Made by a program: the position numbers and the translations under genes. A DNA stretch of 21,688 bases from Citricoccus sp. WCRC_4 (GTDB taxonomy: Bacteria; Actinomycetota; Actinomycetes; Actinomycetales; Micrococcaceae): positions 1 through 21,688 of the forward strand of contig JAPFFX010000318.1 in NCBI GenBank assembly GCA_026645375.1. The letters run 5' to 3'. Positions 12,704 to 20,273 of the stretch are shown piece after piece. The notes beneath the pieces are model-generated. The model saw nothing but the letters and a program-made list of their open reading frames with translations. It did no database searches and had not been told where the DNA came from. Numbering within the stretch: position 1 is the first letter of the stretch; every line of letters starts with the position of its first letter.

Positions 12704-14710
12704 ATGCGCCACGGCAGGTCATCACGCTACGGCCGCTATGCCGGCGGCCCCGATCCGCTCGCGCCCCCGGTCGACCTGTCCGAGGCCCTGGACGCCGTGG
12801 CCGAGGACGTCATGGCCGGCTACTCCCCCGAACGGGCCCTGCGCGAGTACCTGCGCCGCGGCTCCAGGACGATGACCGGACTGGACGACCTGGCCGGCCG
12901 GGTGGCCCAGCGCCGCAAGGACCTGCTCGGCCGGCACCGCCTGGACGGCACGCTCCAGGAGGTGAGGCGCCTGCTGGACGAGGCGGTGCTGGAGGAGCGC
13001 AAGCAACTGGCCCGGGACATCCGGATGGAGGAGACGGACCGGTCCTTCCGGGAGATGCAGCTGCAGAACCTTCCCTCCTCCACCGCGGCCGCCGTCACCG
13101 AGCTGTCCTCCTATGACTGGCAGTCCGCCACGGCCCGCGAACGCTACGAGCAGATCAAGGACCTGCTGGGCCGGGAGATGCTGGAGGCGCGCTTCGCCGG
13201 GATGAAGGACGCCCTGCAGAACGCCACGGACGAGGACCGGGCGGCCATCACCGAGATGCTGCGCGACCTCAACGAGTTGCTGGCCAAGCACGCCCGGGGT
13301 GAGGACACCCCGCAGGACTTCGAGGACTTCATGGCCCGGCACGGCGACCAGTTCCCGGAGGACCCGCAGGACATCGACGAGCTGATCGACGCCCTGGCCA
13401 AGCGCTCGGCCGCCGCCCAGCGCATGCTGCGGTCCATGACGCGGGAGCAGCGGGAGGAGCTCATGGCCCTGTCCGCGCAGGCCTTCGGCTCCCCCGAGCT
13501 GATGGACCAGCTCAGCCAGCTGGACACCAACCTGCAGGGCCTGCGCCCCGGGGAGGACTGGTCCGGTTCGGAGTCCTTCGACGGGGACCAGGGCCTGGGG
13601 CTGGGCGACGGCACCGGGGTGCTGCAGGACCTCGCCGAGCTCGACGAGCTCGCCGAGCAGCTCTCCCAGTCCTATGCGGGCTCGACCCTGTCCGACCTCG
13701 ACGTCGACAAGCTCGACCGCCACCTGGGTGATGACGCGGCGGCCTCCGCCCGGACGCTGGCCGCCCTGGAGAAGGCCCTGCGGGACTCCGGGATGCTGCG
13801 ACGCGGCACCGACGGGGACCTGCGGCTCTCCCCGAGGGCCATGCGCCGGCTGGGACAGTCCCTGCTGAAGGACGCCGCGGGCCGGCTCTCGGGCCGGCAG
13901 GGCCAGCGGGACACCCGCCATGCCGGGGCCGCCGGTGAGCTGACCGGGTCCAGCCGGCCCTGGCAGTTCGGGGACGCCGAGCCGTGGGACGTCACGCGCA
14001 CGGTGACCAACGCGATCGGCCGCACGGCCGCCGAGGGCCGGGATCCGGCGTCGGGACTGCGGCTCCAGGTCCAGGACGTGGAGGTCCAGGAGACCGAGGA
14101 CCGCACCCAGGCGGCCGTGGTGCTGCTGGTGGACACCTCGTTCTCCATGGCGGCCGAGGGCCGATGGGTCCCCATGAAGCGCACCGCCCTGGCCCTGCAC
14201 CACCTGGTCTCCACCCGGTTCCGGGGGGACGCCCTGCAACTGGTGAACTTCGGCCGCTACGCGCAGACCGTGAAGGTCGACGAGCTCACGGCCCTGCCCC
14301 CGCTGCGGGAGCAGGGCACCAACCTGCACCACGGCCTGCTGCTGGCCGGCGCGTTCTTCCGGCAGCACCCCACCCGGCAGCCCGTGCTGCTCGTGGTGAC
14401 CGACGGGGAGCCGACCGCCCGCCTGATGGCCCACGGGGAGTCCTGGTTCTCCTACCCGCCCGAGCCGGAGACCCTGCGCGCCACGGTGGCCGAACTGGAC
14501 CGTGTGGGCCGGATCGGTGCGGAGATCACCTTCTTCCGCCTGGGCGACGACCCGGGGCTGGAGCGCTTCCTGGCCGCCATGGCCCGCCGGGTGGGCGGTC
14601 GCGTGGTGGCGCCGGACCCGGAGGACCTGGGGGCCGCCGTCGTCGGGGAATTCCTGCGCAGCCGGCGCCCGCGGTTCCCGTCCTCCTTCGGGGACCTGGA
14701 CTGGGACTGA
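12704..14710 (+). CDS. VWA domain-containing protein, partner of the MoxR-like ATPase
   Basis: A 668-residue protein. The first 450 residues are highly charged and largely helical (DEAVLEERKQLARDIRMEE, QREELMALSAQAFGSPELMD), probably with coiled-coil segments. From about residue 470 comes a von Willebrand factor A domain: VVLLVDTSFSM holds the MIDAS motif DxSxS with Asp477, Thr539 lies in QGTNLHHG, and Asp567 lies in VVTDGEPTA, so a metal site should be complete. There is no signal peptide or membrane segment, so it is cytosolic. The ATG at 12704 is preceded by GAGGAGA, 9 nt after the ATPase stop, so the two are translated from one message. The pair resembles magnesium-chelatase ChlI/ChlD or MoxR/VWA complexes. 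Nothing nearby identifies the target. Confidence 0.9.
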   Translation: MRHGRSSRYGRYAGGPDPLAPPVDLSEALDAVAEDVMAGYSPERALREYLRRGSRTMTGLDDLAGRVAQRRKDLLGRHRLDGTLQEVRRLLDEAVLEERKQLARDIRMEETDRSFREMQLQNLPSSTAAAVTELSSYDWQSATARERYEQIKDLLGREMLEARFAGMKDALQNATDEDRAAITEMLRDLNELLAKHARGEDTPQDFEDFMARHGDQFPEDPQDIDELIDALAKRSAAAQRMLRSMTREQREELMALSAQAFGSPELMDQLSQLDTNLQGLRPGEDWSGSESFDGDQGLGLGDGTGVLQDLAELDELAEQLSQSYAGSTLSDLDVDKLDRHLGDDAAASARTLAALEKALRDSGMLRRGTDGDLRLSPRAMRRLGQSLLKDAAGRLSGRQGQRDTRHAGAAGELTGSSRPWQFGDAEPWDVTRTVTNAIGRTAAEGRDPASGLRLQVQDVEVQETEDRTQAAVVLLVDTSFSMAAEGRWVPMKRTALALHHLVSTRFRGDALQLVNFGRYAQTVKVDELTALPPLREQGTNLHHGLLLAGAFFRQHPTRQPVLLVVTDGEPTARLMAHGESWFSYPPEPETLRATVAELDRVGRIGAEITFFRLGDDPGLERFLAAMARRVGGRVVAPDPEDLGAAVVGEFLRSRRPRFPSSFGDLDWD

Positions 14711-14724
14711 CCGGGCCGTCCTTC

Positions 14725-14750
14725 CGTCCAGCGGGACGACGGGCTGGACG
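14725..14750. terminator. 8-bp stem-loop after the VWA gene
   Basis: CGTCCAGC (14725-14732) and GCTGGACG (14743-14750) pair perfectly around a 10-nt loop, 15 nt past the VWA stop codon. It probably ends the ATPase/VWA operon, but there is no T-run. Confidence 0.5.
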
Positions 14751-14780
14751 ACGACGGCGCGCTCGCCCAGCATGGCAGGC

Positions 14781-15467
14781 ATGAGCCCGCAGACACGCAC
14801 CGCCGCCAACCAGCTGGGACGCGACGTCTCGGCGTTCCTGCCCGACCGGGACAGCCTGCGCGGGCTGCCCGAACTCGACGAGGTCCAGCAGCGGATCTGG
14901 GACCTGGCCGCACCCCACCTGCGCGTGCGCGGGAACGACCGGCATTCGCTCTACGCCTTCGGGATCGCCGCCGCGCTGCTCGAGTTCCACCCGGAGGCGG
15001 ACGCCGACGTGGTGCTCCCGGCGATCCTGCTGCATGACGTCGGCTGGTCCCGTGTGCCGGAGGACGAGGTGCTGGAGGCGATCGCCCCGGGCGGCGGGAG
15101 GGCCGACCTGGTCCTGCTGCACGAGCGGGAGGGCGCCCGGCTCGCCGGTGAGATCCTGGCGGAGGTGGGTCACCCCGGTGAGCGCACCGCGCGCATCCTG
15201 GAGATCATCGACGGCCACGACAGCCGCAAGGAGTCCCTGTCCATCGAGGACTCGATCGTCAAGGACGCGGACAAGACCTGGCGGGTGACCCCGTCCGGAC
15301 TGGACACCATCATGGGCTGGTTCGGCCTGGAGCGCCCGGCCGCGCTGCGCCTGGCGGCGTCCCGAGTGCACGGCCACCTGTTCACGGAGGAGGCCCGGGC
15401 CCTGGCCATGGGGCTCACGGCCCTGGAGTCACTTGCCGGTTCGGCACCGGTGCGCGCGCTGGGCTGA
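14781..15467 (+). CDS. HD domain-containing protein (putative phosphohydrolase)
   Basis: A 228-residue HD-superfamily protein. Candidate metal ligands are His in RGNDRHSLYAFGIAAALL, the HD pair in AILLHDVGWSRVP, the His residues in LLHEREGARLA and IIDGHDSRKE, and Asp in IVKDADKTWRV. HD proteins hydrolyse phosphoester bonds of nucleotides or related compounds with bound divalent metals; the substrate is unknown. The ATG at 14781 is chosen over the ATG at 14772 (three residues longer). Neither has a clear ribosome-binding site, but a weak -10-like CAGCAT ends 6 nt before 14781, the same geometry as other genes here. It follows the VWA operon's hairpin and converges on the FAD monooxygenase gene. 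Confidence 0.85.
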   Translation: MSPQTRTAANQLGRDVSAFLPDRDSLRGLPELDEVQQRIWDLAAPHLRVRGNDRHSLYAFGIAAALLEFHPEADADVVLPAILLHDVGWSRVPEDEVLEAIAPGGGRADLVLLHEREGARLAGEILAEVGHPGERTARILEIIDGHDSRKESLSIEDSIVKDADKTWRVTPSGLDTIMGWFGLERPAALRLAASRVHGHLFTEEARALAMGLTALESLAGSAPVRALG

Positions 15468-15477
15468 GGCGGGTCGC

Positions 15478-15492
15478 CGCGGTGGCACCGCG
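15478..15492. terminator. Short GC hairpin between convergent genes
   Basis: CGCGG (15478-15482) and CCGCG (15488-15492) flank TGGCA in the 26-nt gap between the HD and FAD monooxygenase genes. It is small, but it is the only structure placed to terminate either gene. Low confidence. Confidence 0.3.
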
Positions 15493-15493
15493 A

Positions 15494-16660
15494 TCACCGT
15501 GCTGACCGCGTCCGGCCCGCGAGGCCCCGGGCGAGCAGCCGGCTGGCTCCCGGCAGGGCCATCAGGTGCAGCATCAGCAGGCGCCGGCGACGGCTGGCCT
15601 CGGATCGCGGCAGGAACCATTCGGCGCCCCTGCGGCCGGCCTGCTGGGCGGCGACGACGACGGGTCGCCATTGCTCCTGGTACCTGCACAGCGCGGTGGG
15701 GACCGAGGGGGCGGTGACGAGGTGATCGGCGAGGACGCAGGCGCCGGCGACGGCCAGTGACGCTCCCTGCCCGGCGAGCAGTGAGACCGCCTGGCAGGCG
15801 TCTCCCAGCAGCACCACGTTCCCCCGCCGCCAGTCGGGCACCTCCACCTGGGCGACCTGGTCATAGTAGACCTCCTCCCCCGGCGGACAGCGGTCCAGGG
15901 TCCGGGAGGCCACCCAGCCCAGACCGGCGTACCTGTCCTGCAATGCCGCTCGCCGATCCGCCGGCAGGGCCGGGTCGTCGCTGGTGTGTGCCATGAACAC
16001 CGCCACGCGGTCGCCGTCCAGGCCGTACAGGCCGAGGGTCCGGTCCACCGTGTCCGTCATGACGAACCGGCCGGCCAGCGCCGAGTGCACCTGGCGGTCG
16101 CTGAAGGTGTAGGCCGCGGTGTGCAGTCCGAGGTACCGGATGAACTGCTCCTCGGCGCCCCACAGGTGGCGGCGGACGCGCGAGTGGATCCCGTCGGCGC
16201 CGACGAGCAGGTCGGCGTCCCGGCCCGAACCGCCGGCGAACGTGACCCGCACCCCGTCGCCTCGATCCGTGGACTGCCGGACGGTGTCGCCGTAGCGGAA
16301 CTCCGCGGCGTCACCGATCGCCTCCCGCAGGGCCCGTTCCAGGTCCGGCCGCATGATGCTCAGCAGCCGGCCGTCCAGGGCCCGGGCCAGTCGGGCATAC
16401 CCCAGCGAGGCGCGGGTCCGTCCCCGGTCGTCCACATAGGCCAGGGCGTCGACGTCGTAGCTCAGTTCCCGGAGCCGGCCCAGCAGTCCCATCCGCTCCG
16501 CGGCCGCGTACCCCGGACCGAAGAAGTCCATCATGTACCCCTGCTCGCGGGGACCCGGCGCGCGCTCCACCAGGGTGACCTCCCAGCCGTGGCGCACCAG
16601 TCCGTGGGCCAGGGACAGCCCGGCGATGCCGGCTCCGCAGACCACGGCTGACCCGATCAT
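15494..16660 (-). CDS. FAD-dependent monooxygenase (salicylate hydroxylase-like)
   Basis: A 388-residue group A flavoprotein monooxygenase. The N-terminal dinucleotide fold VVCGAGIAGLSLAHGLV has GxGxxG and the acid at the end of strand 2 (TLVERAP). The DG motif is LLVGADGIHSRVRR, and the FAD ribityl motif reads LLGDACQAVSLLAGQG, diverging from the usual GDAAHxxxP by C-Q in place of A-H and lacking the Pro. Such enzymes hydroxylate or oxidise small organic compounds with NAD(P)H and O2, or are tailoring/resistance enzymes for polyketides. The substrate is not inferable. The ATG at 16660 has an extended -10 upstream and no ribosome-binding site. It is convergent with the HD gene and divergent from the protease gene. 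Confidence 0.9.
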   Translation of the reverse strand: MIGSAVVCGAGIAGLSLAHGLVRHGWEVTLVERAPGPREQGYMMDFFGPGYAAAERMGLLGRLRELSYDVDALAYVDDRGRTRASLGYARLARALDGRLLSIMRPDLERALREAIGDAAEFRYGDTVRQSTDRGDGVRVTFAGGSGRDADLLVGADGIHSRVRRHLWGAEEQFIRYLGLHTAAYTFSDRQVHSALAGRFVMTDTVDRTLGLYGLDGDRVAVFMAHTSDDPALPADRRAALQDRYAGLGWVASRTLDRCPPGEEVYYDQVAQVEVPDWRRGNVVLLGDACQAVSLLAGQGASLAVAGACVLADHLVTAPSVPTALCRYQEQWRPVVVAAQQAGRRGAEWFLPRSEASRRRRLLMLHLMALPGASRLLARGLAGRTRSAR

Positions 16661-16667
16661 GGCCGCG

Positions 16668-16676
16668 ACGGTATCA
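16668..16676 (-). promoter_or_regulatory. Extended -10 (TGATACCGT) of the FAD monooxygenase gene
   Basis: On the minus strand, TGA followed by TACCGT forms an extended -10 (TGNTANNNT) that ends 7 nt before the ATG at 16660. An extended -10 can work without a good -35, and none is seen. The message is probably leaderless. Confidence 0.52.
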
Positions 16677-16805
16677 GCCGGTTCCCTGCCCGTCACCGAC
16701 CGGTACCCGTCCCCCGTCCCCCGCACAGTGCCGTCCTCACCCGCCCCGGGAATGCCGCCGGGGCCGGGTACACGCTGACCCGGACGACGGTGGACCGCCG
16801 GAACC

Positions 16806-16835
16806 TTGACTTCTGTTCGGGCCGCGTCCAATCAT
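16806..16835 (+). promoter_or_regulatory. Promoter of the secreted serine protease gene
   Basis: TTGACT (16806-16811) is a near-consensus -35, and AATCAT (16830-16835) an acceptable -10, with an 18-nt spacer. Transcription would begin near 16842, leaving a leader of roughly 95 nt with a ribosome-binding site before the ATG at 16936. The -35 is the closest match to consensus in the window. Confidence 0.5.
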
Positions 16836-16935
16836 GTGAGCCACCGACGCTCTGGTCACCACCAGACCGCGCGGCTGTCCGGTTGCCCGTTGACGAGGTG
16901 TGGCCGGATCCGCAGACCGACCGAGGGATGGACCC

Positions 16936-18096
16936 ATGGACCACGCGAACCGACGGAGATGGTGGTTCCTCCCCACCGCAGCACTGGCAGCCGCCGCCCT
17001 GGCCACGTCCTCGGTACCGGCGTACGCCGATGCGGACGGGCGGCCGGGCCGGGACGCCCTGAGGACGTCGATCGTCGCCGCAGCGCCGGTCACGGACGAC
17101 CTGACGGGCCACGTGCCCACCGAAGGGCCTGGGACGCCGATGTCCGCCGTCGATGACGTCTCCGCGGTGACGGAGTACTGGACGGCCGAGCGCATGGAGA
17201 AGGCCATCCCGGCCGACGAGCTGGAGGGCGACGGCACCGGGCAGGAATTCGGTGCGCTGGCCTCGGCCACCTCACCGGATGAGTCCCCCGCTCCCTCGGA
17301 CGACTCCGACTCACCCAAGGTCATCGCCGAACCGGTTCCCCCCGCCGAGGCCCCGGCCGGCACCCAGGCTCCGGCAAGCGCCGAGTCCTCCCCGGTCGAG
17401 GCGGGCGACTCCCCCACCAACGGCAAGGTCTTCTTCCGCAACCAGCAGGACGGACGGGACTACGTCTGCTCCGGGTCCGCGGTGAACAGCGCCTCGAAGC
17501 GTCTCGTGATCACGGCCGGGCACTGCGTGCACGGCGGGCCGGGAGAGACCTGGCACGCGAACTGGGTGTTCGCCCCCGGGTACGATCACGGGCCCGGGCC
17601 GGAGGCGACGTTCGCGGCGGCATCGTTCAGGGCCTTCGACGAGTGGATCACCTATGGCGCGAGCGGCCGGGGATTCAGTTCCGACGTGGCCTTCGTGACC
17701 ACCCAGGACAACGAGAACGGCGAGACCGTGGCCGACGCCGTGGGGGGCCACGGACTGGCGACCGGCGGCAGCCGGGAGTTCGACGCGTCCATCTTCGGCT
17801 ATCCCGTCAACCTGGACGCCGGCGAGCGGATGTGGACGTGCACGGGAACGACCGGCACCCAGCAGATCGACACCTTCCTCTTCCCCTCGATCAGCGGCTG
17901 CGACTTCGGCCCGGGCTCCTCCGGTGGTCCGTGGCTCGCCGAGTACGACGACTCGACCGGCCGGGGCTACGTGCGCAGCGTGACATCGTTCGGCCCCTCG
18001 AACAGCACGGCGTACATCAGCGGCCCCCACTTCGATGAACGCGTCGAGGAGCTGTACGAGGCCGCTGCCGACGACTGGAGTGGTGAGGCCCCGTGA
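16936..18096 (+). CDS. Secreted trypsin-like serine protease
   Basis: A 386-residue preproprotease. The signal peptide runs MDHANRRRWWFLPTAALAAAALA with probable cleavage after AYA (near residue 33). A roughly 130-residue acidic, Pro/Ser-rich propeptide follows, and the chymotrypsin-fold domain begins near 165 (NGKVFFRNQQDGRDYVCSG). The catalytic triad is complete: His196 in ITAGHC, Asp250 in SSDVAFV and Ser329 in CDFGPGSSGGPW, where the usual Asp of GDSGGP is Ser. Cys pairs at C-S-G/HC and CTG/GCD suggest two disulfides. It is exported and probably activated by propeptide removal. The ATG at 16936 follows GAGGGA by about 7 nt; longer upstream frames lack a signal peptide at the very start. 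The stop codon overlaps the next gene's start. Confidence 0.92.
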   Translation: MDHANRRRWWFLPTAALAAAALATSSVPAYADADGRPGRDALRTSIVAAAPVTDDLTGHVPTEGPGTPMSAVDDVSAVTEYWTAERMEKAIPADELEGDGTGQEFGALASATSPDESPAPSDDSDSPKVIAEPVPPAEAPAGTQAPASAESSPVEAGDSPTNGKVFFRNQQDGRDYVCSGSAVNSASKRLVITAGHCVHGGPGETWHANWVFAPGYDHGPGPEATFAAASFRAFDEWITYGASGRGFSSDVAFVTTQDNENGETVADAVGGHGLATGGSREFDASIFGYPVNLDAGERMWTCTGTTGTQQIDTFLFPSISGCDFGPGSSGGPWLAEYDDSTGRGYVRSVTSFGPSNSTAYISGPHFDERVEELYEAAADDWSGEAP

Positions 18097-18590
18097 CACC
18101 GCTCTCCCGCGGTGGGTACCGCCTCGTGGCCGTCCTGGCCGGCGTGGCCCTGCTGACGGCGGTGGGCGTGGGCTGCGCCCGTCAGGATCCCGGTGCCGGA
18201 GGCGAGACCGGTGGGGGTGAGGTGAGCGGCAGCTCCACCGCCCACCCCGCGCCCACGCAGGACACCACCGGGGACGCCGTCGTCGACGACGAGCCCCGGG
18301 CCGACCTGACGGGCCAGCAGGTCGTGGAGTGGACGGAGTACGAGGTCGTCTCGGAACGGGAACTGCGCTTCCACTTCCCGACCGGTTCGCCCGACTGCTA
18401 CGGAGCGCGGGCGGCCGTCGAGGAGGACGACTCGGGCATCCGGGTGGCCACGATCGTCGGCCTCGTGCCGGATGCGCCGGAGAACTGCGCGCTGGTGGGC
18501 CGGACTGCCTCCATCGTGGTGACGACCGAGACCCCGGTCGGGGACCGCACGGTGGAACACCTCGAGGTGGCCGGCGAGGACCTGCCGTAG
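18093..18590 (+). CDS. Small lipoprotein translationally coupled to the protease
   Basis: A 165-residue predicted lipoprotein of unknown function. A signal peptide (about residues 6-27) ends at Cys28 in AVGVGCAR; the -3 position is Gly, weaker than the usual Leu lipobox. A Gly/Ser/Thr/Pro/Asp-rich linker to about residue 70 precedes a compact domain reading QQVVEWTEYEVVSERELRF, FPTGSPDCYGARAAVEEDD and PENCALVGRTASIVVTTETP. Its two cysteines probably form a disulfide outside the cell, and the mostly beta pattern resembles small secreted actinobacterial domains. The start is GTG at 18093, overlapping the protease stop in GTGA with GAGG just upstream, so the two proteins are made together. It may be an inhibitor, anchor or folding partner of the protease; that is inference only. 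Confidence 0.82.
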   Translation: MTPLSRGGYRLVAVLAGVALLTAVGVGCARQDPGAGGETGGGEVSGSSTAHPAPTQDTTGDAVVDDEPRADLTGQQVVEWTEYEVVSERELRFHFPTGSPDCYGARAAVEEDDSGIRVATIVGLVPDAPENCALVGRTASIVVTTETPVGDRTVEHLEVAGEDLP

Positions 18591-18599
18591 CGCCCAGGG

Positions 18600-18625
18600 C
18601 GGCCGCAGCACCGCTCGTGCGGCCG
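18600..18625. terminator. Terminator hairpin between the protease-lipoprotein unit and aztD
   Basis: CGGCCGCA (18600-18607) and TGCGGCCG (18618-18625) pair perfectly around a 10-nt loop. It begins 9 nt past the lipoprotein stop and lies downstream of the convergent aztD, so it may act on both. TT follows on the plus strand but there is no real T-run. Confidence 0.6.
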
Positions 18626-18677
18626 TTCAGACGTCCTGTGCTCGGCCAGCCCGTGCGACCGGCTCAGGTACTGGTCG

Positions 18678-20156
18678 TCAGTGCCCGTGCCCCTCAGGGT
18701 CCCGGTCCGCGTCGGCGTGCTCGCCCTCGCGTGCGGCGTCGCCTTCCGCGGCGGACCGGGGGGCCTCTGCGTGGCCGGTGACCACGGCCATCTCCACGGG
18801 GCTCACCGGCAGGCCGACCTCGTTGACGACCTCGCCGGCCTCCAGGTCCACCACGACCAGCTTCTGCCGTTCGGCGTCGGTGACGTAGGCCATCGATCCC
18901 GCGGTCTTGAGGATGGGACCGGGCTGTTGCCACTCGTCCTTCTCCTCCCAGGGCTCGATCACCGGGATCTCGCCGGCGATCGTCCCGGTCTGCTCGTCGA
19001 TGACCTTCAGCTCACCGTCGTAGGTCAGCACCAGGGCCTGCCCCTCCGGCCCCCGGGCCAGGGACCGGAACCAGTACGACGAGCCCAGCTCCACGGTCCG
19101 CATCGAGTCACCCACCGAGTCGATCAGGGCCACCCGGGTGGGACGTTCCAGGTCGGCCTCAGCCTCGGTCTTCAGGTCCGCGAGGACGACCGGGGAGGCC
19201 TCGGAACCGGCGAGGTTGCCGTTGCGCACGTAGTCACCCTCGACAGGCACCTTGTGGAAGGCTCCGCCCCGGTAGATGACCGGGCCGTCCTCGCAACCCA
19301 GCACCACCACGTCACCGCTCTCGTCCGGGGCGGCCGTGGCCTCACCGTGCACCCCGGGGCATTCCGAGGTCTCGGCGATGACCTCGTCGCCGTCCTTGAC
19401 CTGCACGGTGTCCCGCGACTCCTCGGTGCCCTGGGTGGTCAGCAGCGTGCCATCGACCAGCTCCAGGGCCACGCCATGGTGGGCGGCGCCGGTGGATGCC
19501 TGCTCGGTGCGGGGCTGGCCCTCCTTCAGGTGCTCGGACGTGAAGGTCTGGATCGAGCCGTCACCGTCCGCGAAGAGCGTGGTCAGCCCCTGGTGGACCA
19601 CCACGTGCCCGGCGTGCGGGGCGTCGAAGCGGATCCCGCTCAGGCCCGGCTCGGAGGTGTAGTAGTGGAAGTGCCCACCGTGGCCCTGCGCATCGATGCC
19701 GGCGTTGTAGACCTCGAAGCCGTCTCCGCCGACGACCATGACGTGCTGGCCGTCCCCGGCATTGCCCAGCCGCCAGAACCCCGGCCTCCGCTCCTCGTGG
19801 ACCACCTCGCCGGTCTCGGCGTCCACGGTGAGCAGGCCCCCCTCATGGCTGAGCACCACCCGGGGGGCGATCGCGGCGACCTCGGTCCGGGAGGCGCGCT
19901 GCTCCGCATTGACCGGACCCGCAGCGGCAGACGCGGCGGACGAGGAGGCACCCGCGGCGCCGTCGTCGGCGGAACCGCCTGTTCCGGCACCACCCGCCCC
20001 CGGCGCGCAGGCGGAGACGATCAGGGCCACGGCCCCCAGCGCGGTGGCCGAACCCAGGGGGCGTCGACGGCGCAGCCAGGGGTTGGCCGCACGGATCGGG
20101 ACGGTCACGGGCGAGGGACGCTCAGAGGGCGGAGAAGGCGGGTACGAGGTGTGCAT
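18678..20156 (-). CDS. aztD: Zinc metallochaperone AztD
   Basis: A 492-residue extracytoplasmic protein of the AztD family, which binds zinc and hands it to the solute-binding protein AztC of the AztABC importer. A lipoprotein-type signal ends at Cys50 (ALIVSAC), after an unusually long 49-residue lead. Repeated strands such as GGLLTVDAETGEVVHE, KVIDEQTGTIAGEI and KLVVVDLEAGEVVNEVGLP indicate a beta-propeller. Zinc-binding candidates are HGGHFHYYTSEPG (about 160), GAAHHGVALELVDG and a His/Asp/Glu-rich C-terminus ending GHGH. The ATG at 20156 is supported by a TANNNT box 7 nt upstream and a Zur-like box just beyond, so the message is probably leaderless and shut off when zinc is plentiful. No aztABC genes lie in this window. 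A shorter form could start at an internal GTG (residue 17). Confidence 0.92.
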   Translation of the reverse strand: MHTSYPPSPPSERPSPVTVPIRAANPWLRRRRPLGSATALGAVALIVSACAPGAGGAGTGGSADDGAAGASSSAASAAAGPVNAEQRASRTEVAAIAPRVVLSHEGGLLTVDAETGEVVHEERRPGFWRLGNAGDGQHVMVVGGDGFEVYNAGIDAQGHGGHFHYYTSEPGLSGIRFDAPHAGHVVVHQGLTTLFADGDGSIQTFTSEHLKEGQPRTEQASTGAAHHGVALELVDGTLLTTQGTEESRDTVQVKDGDEVIAETSECPGVHGEATAAPDESGDVVVLGCEDGPVIYRGGAFHKVPVEGDYVRNGNLAGSEASPVVLADLKTEAEADLERPTRVALIDSVGDSMRTVELGSSYWFRSLARGPEGQALVLTYDGELKVIDEQTGTIAGEIPVIEPWEEKDEWQQPGPILKTAGSMAYVTDAERQKLVVVDLEAGEVVNEVGLPVSPVEMAVVTGHAEAPRSAAEGDAAREGEHADADRDPEGHGH

Positions 20157-20163
20157 GCGGCCG

Positions 20164-20169
20164 ACTCTA
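20164..20169 (-). promoter_or_regulatory. -10 box TAGAGT of the aztD promoter
   Basis: TAGAGT on the minus strand ends 7 nt before the ATG at 20156. A -35-like TTGCAA lies 18 nt further upstream, at 20188-20193, inside the Zur-like box. Both the spacing and the overlap with the operator support this as the real promoter. Confidence 0.6.
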
Positions 20170-20174
20170 ACCGT

Positions 20175-20194
20175 TAATGAGAATCATTTGCAAT
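20175..20194 (-). promoter_or_regulatory. Zur-like operator upstream of aztD
   Basis: Read on the minus strand, ATTGCAAATGATTCTCATTA is close to actinobacterial Zur boxes of the TGAAAATGATTTTCA type. Its core TGCAAAT-G-ATTCTCA is a 7-1-7 dyad with five of seven pairs intact. It overlaps the -35 of aztD, where a bound zinc-loaded Zur would block RNA polymerase. It is the most AT-rich stretch of the window's right end. Binding is inferred. Confidence 0.82.
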
Positions 20195-20273
20195 AGAGGT
20201 CATGCGCCGGACACCCTGGGCGGGTCCGCGTGCGTGGCCAGACCGCTGCCGCCCCTTCGGTGAGACGTCCGGG

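Noticed and set aside
12722..14809. Long minus-strand open frame antisense to the VWA gene
   Set aside because: It has low-complexity Gly/Leu/Val/Gln-rich composition, no start signal, and the opposite strand has a complete VWA domain.
18681..20177. Long plus-strand open frame antisense to aztD
   Set aside because: Shadow composition with no recognisable domain; AztD on the other strand is unambiguous and has its own promoter and Zur-like box.
20195..20273. Possible tRNA-Sec gene or strong terminator after selB
   Set aside because: The 79-nt gap is too short for a tRNA-Sec and shows no cloverleaf. Only a weak 7-bp stem with a 2-nt bulge (20208-20228) is present.
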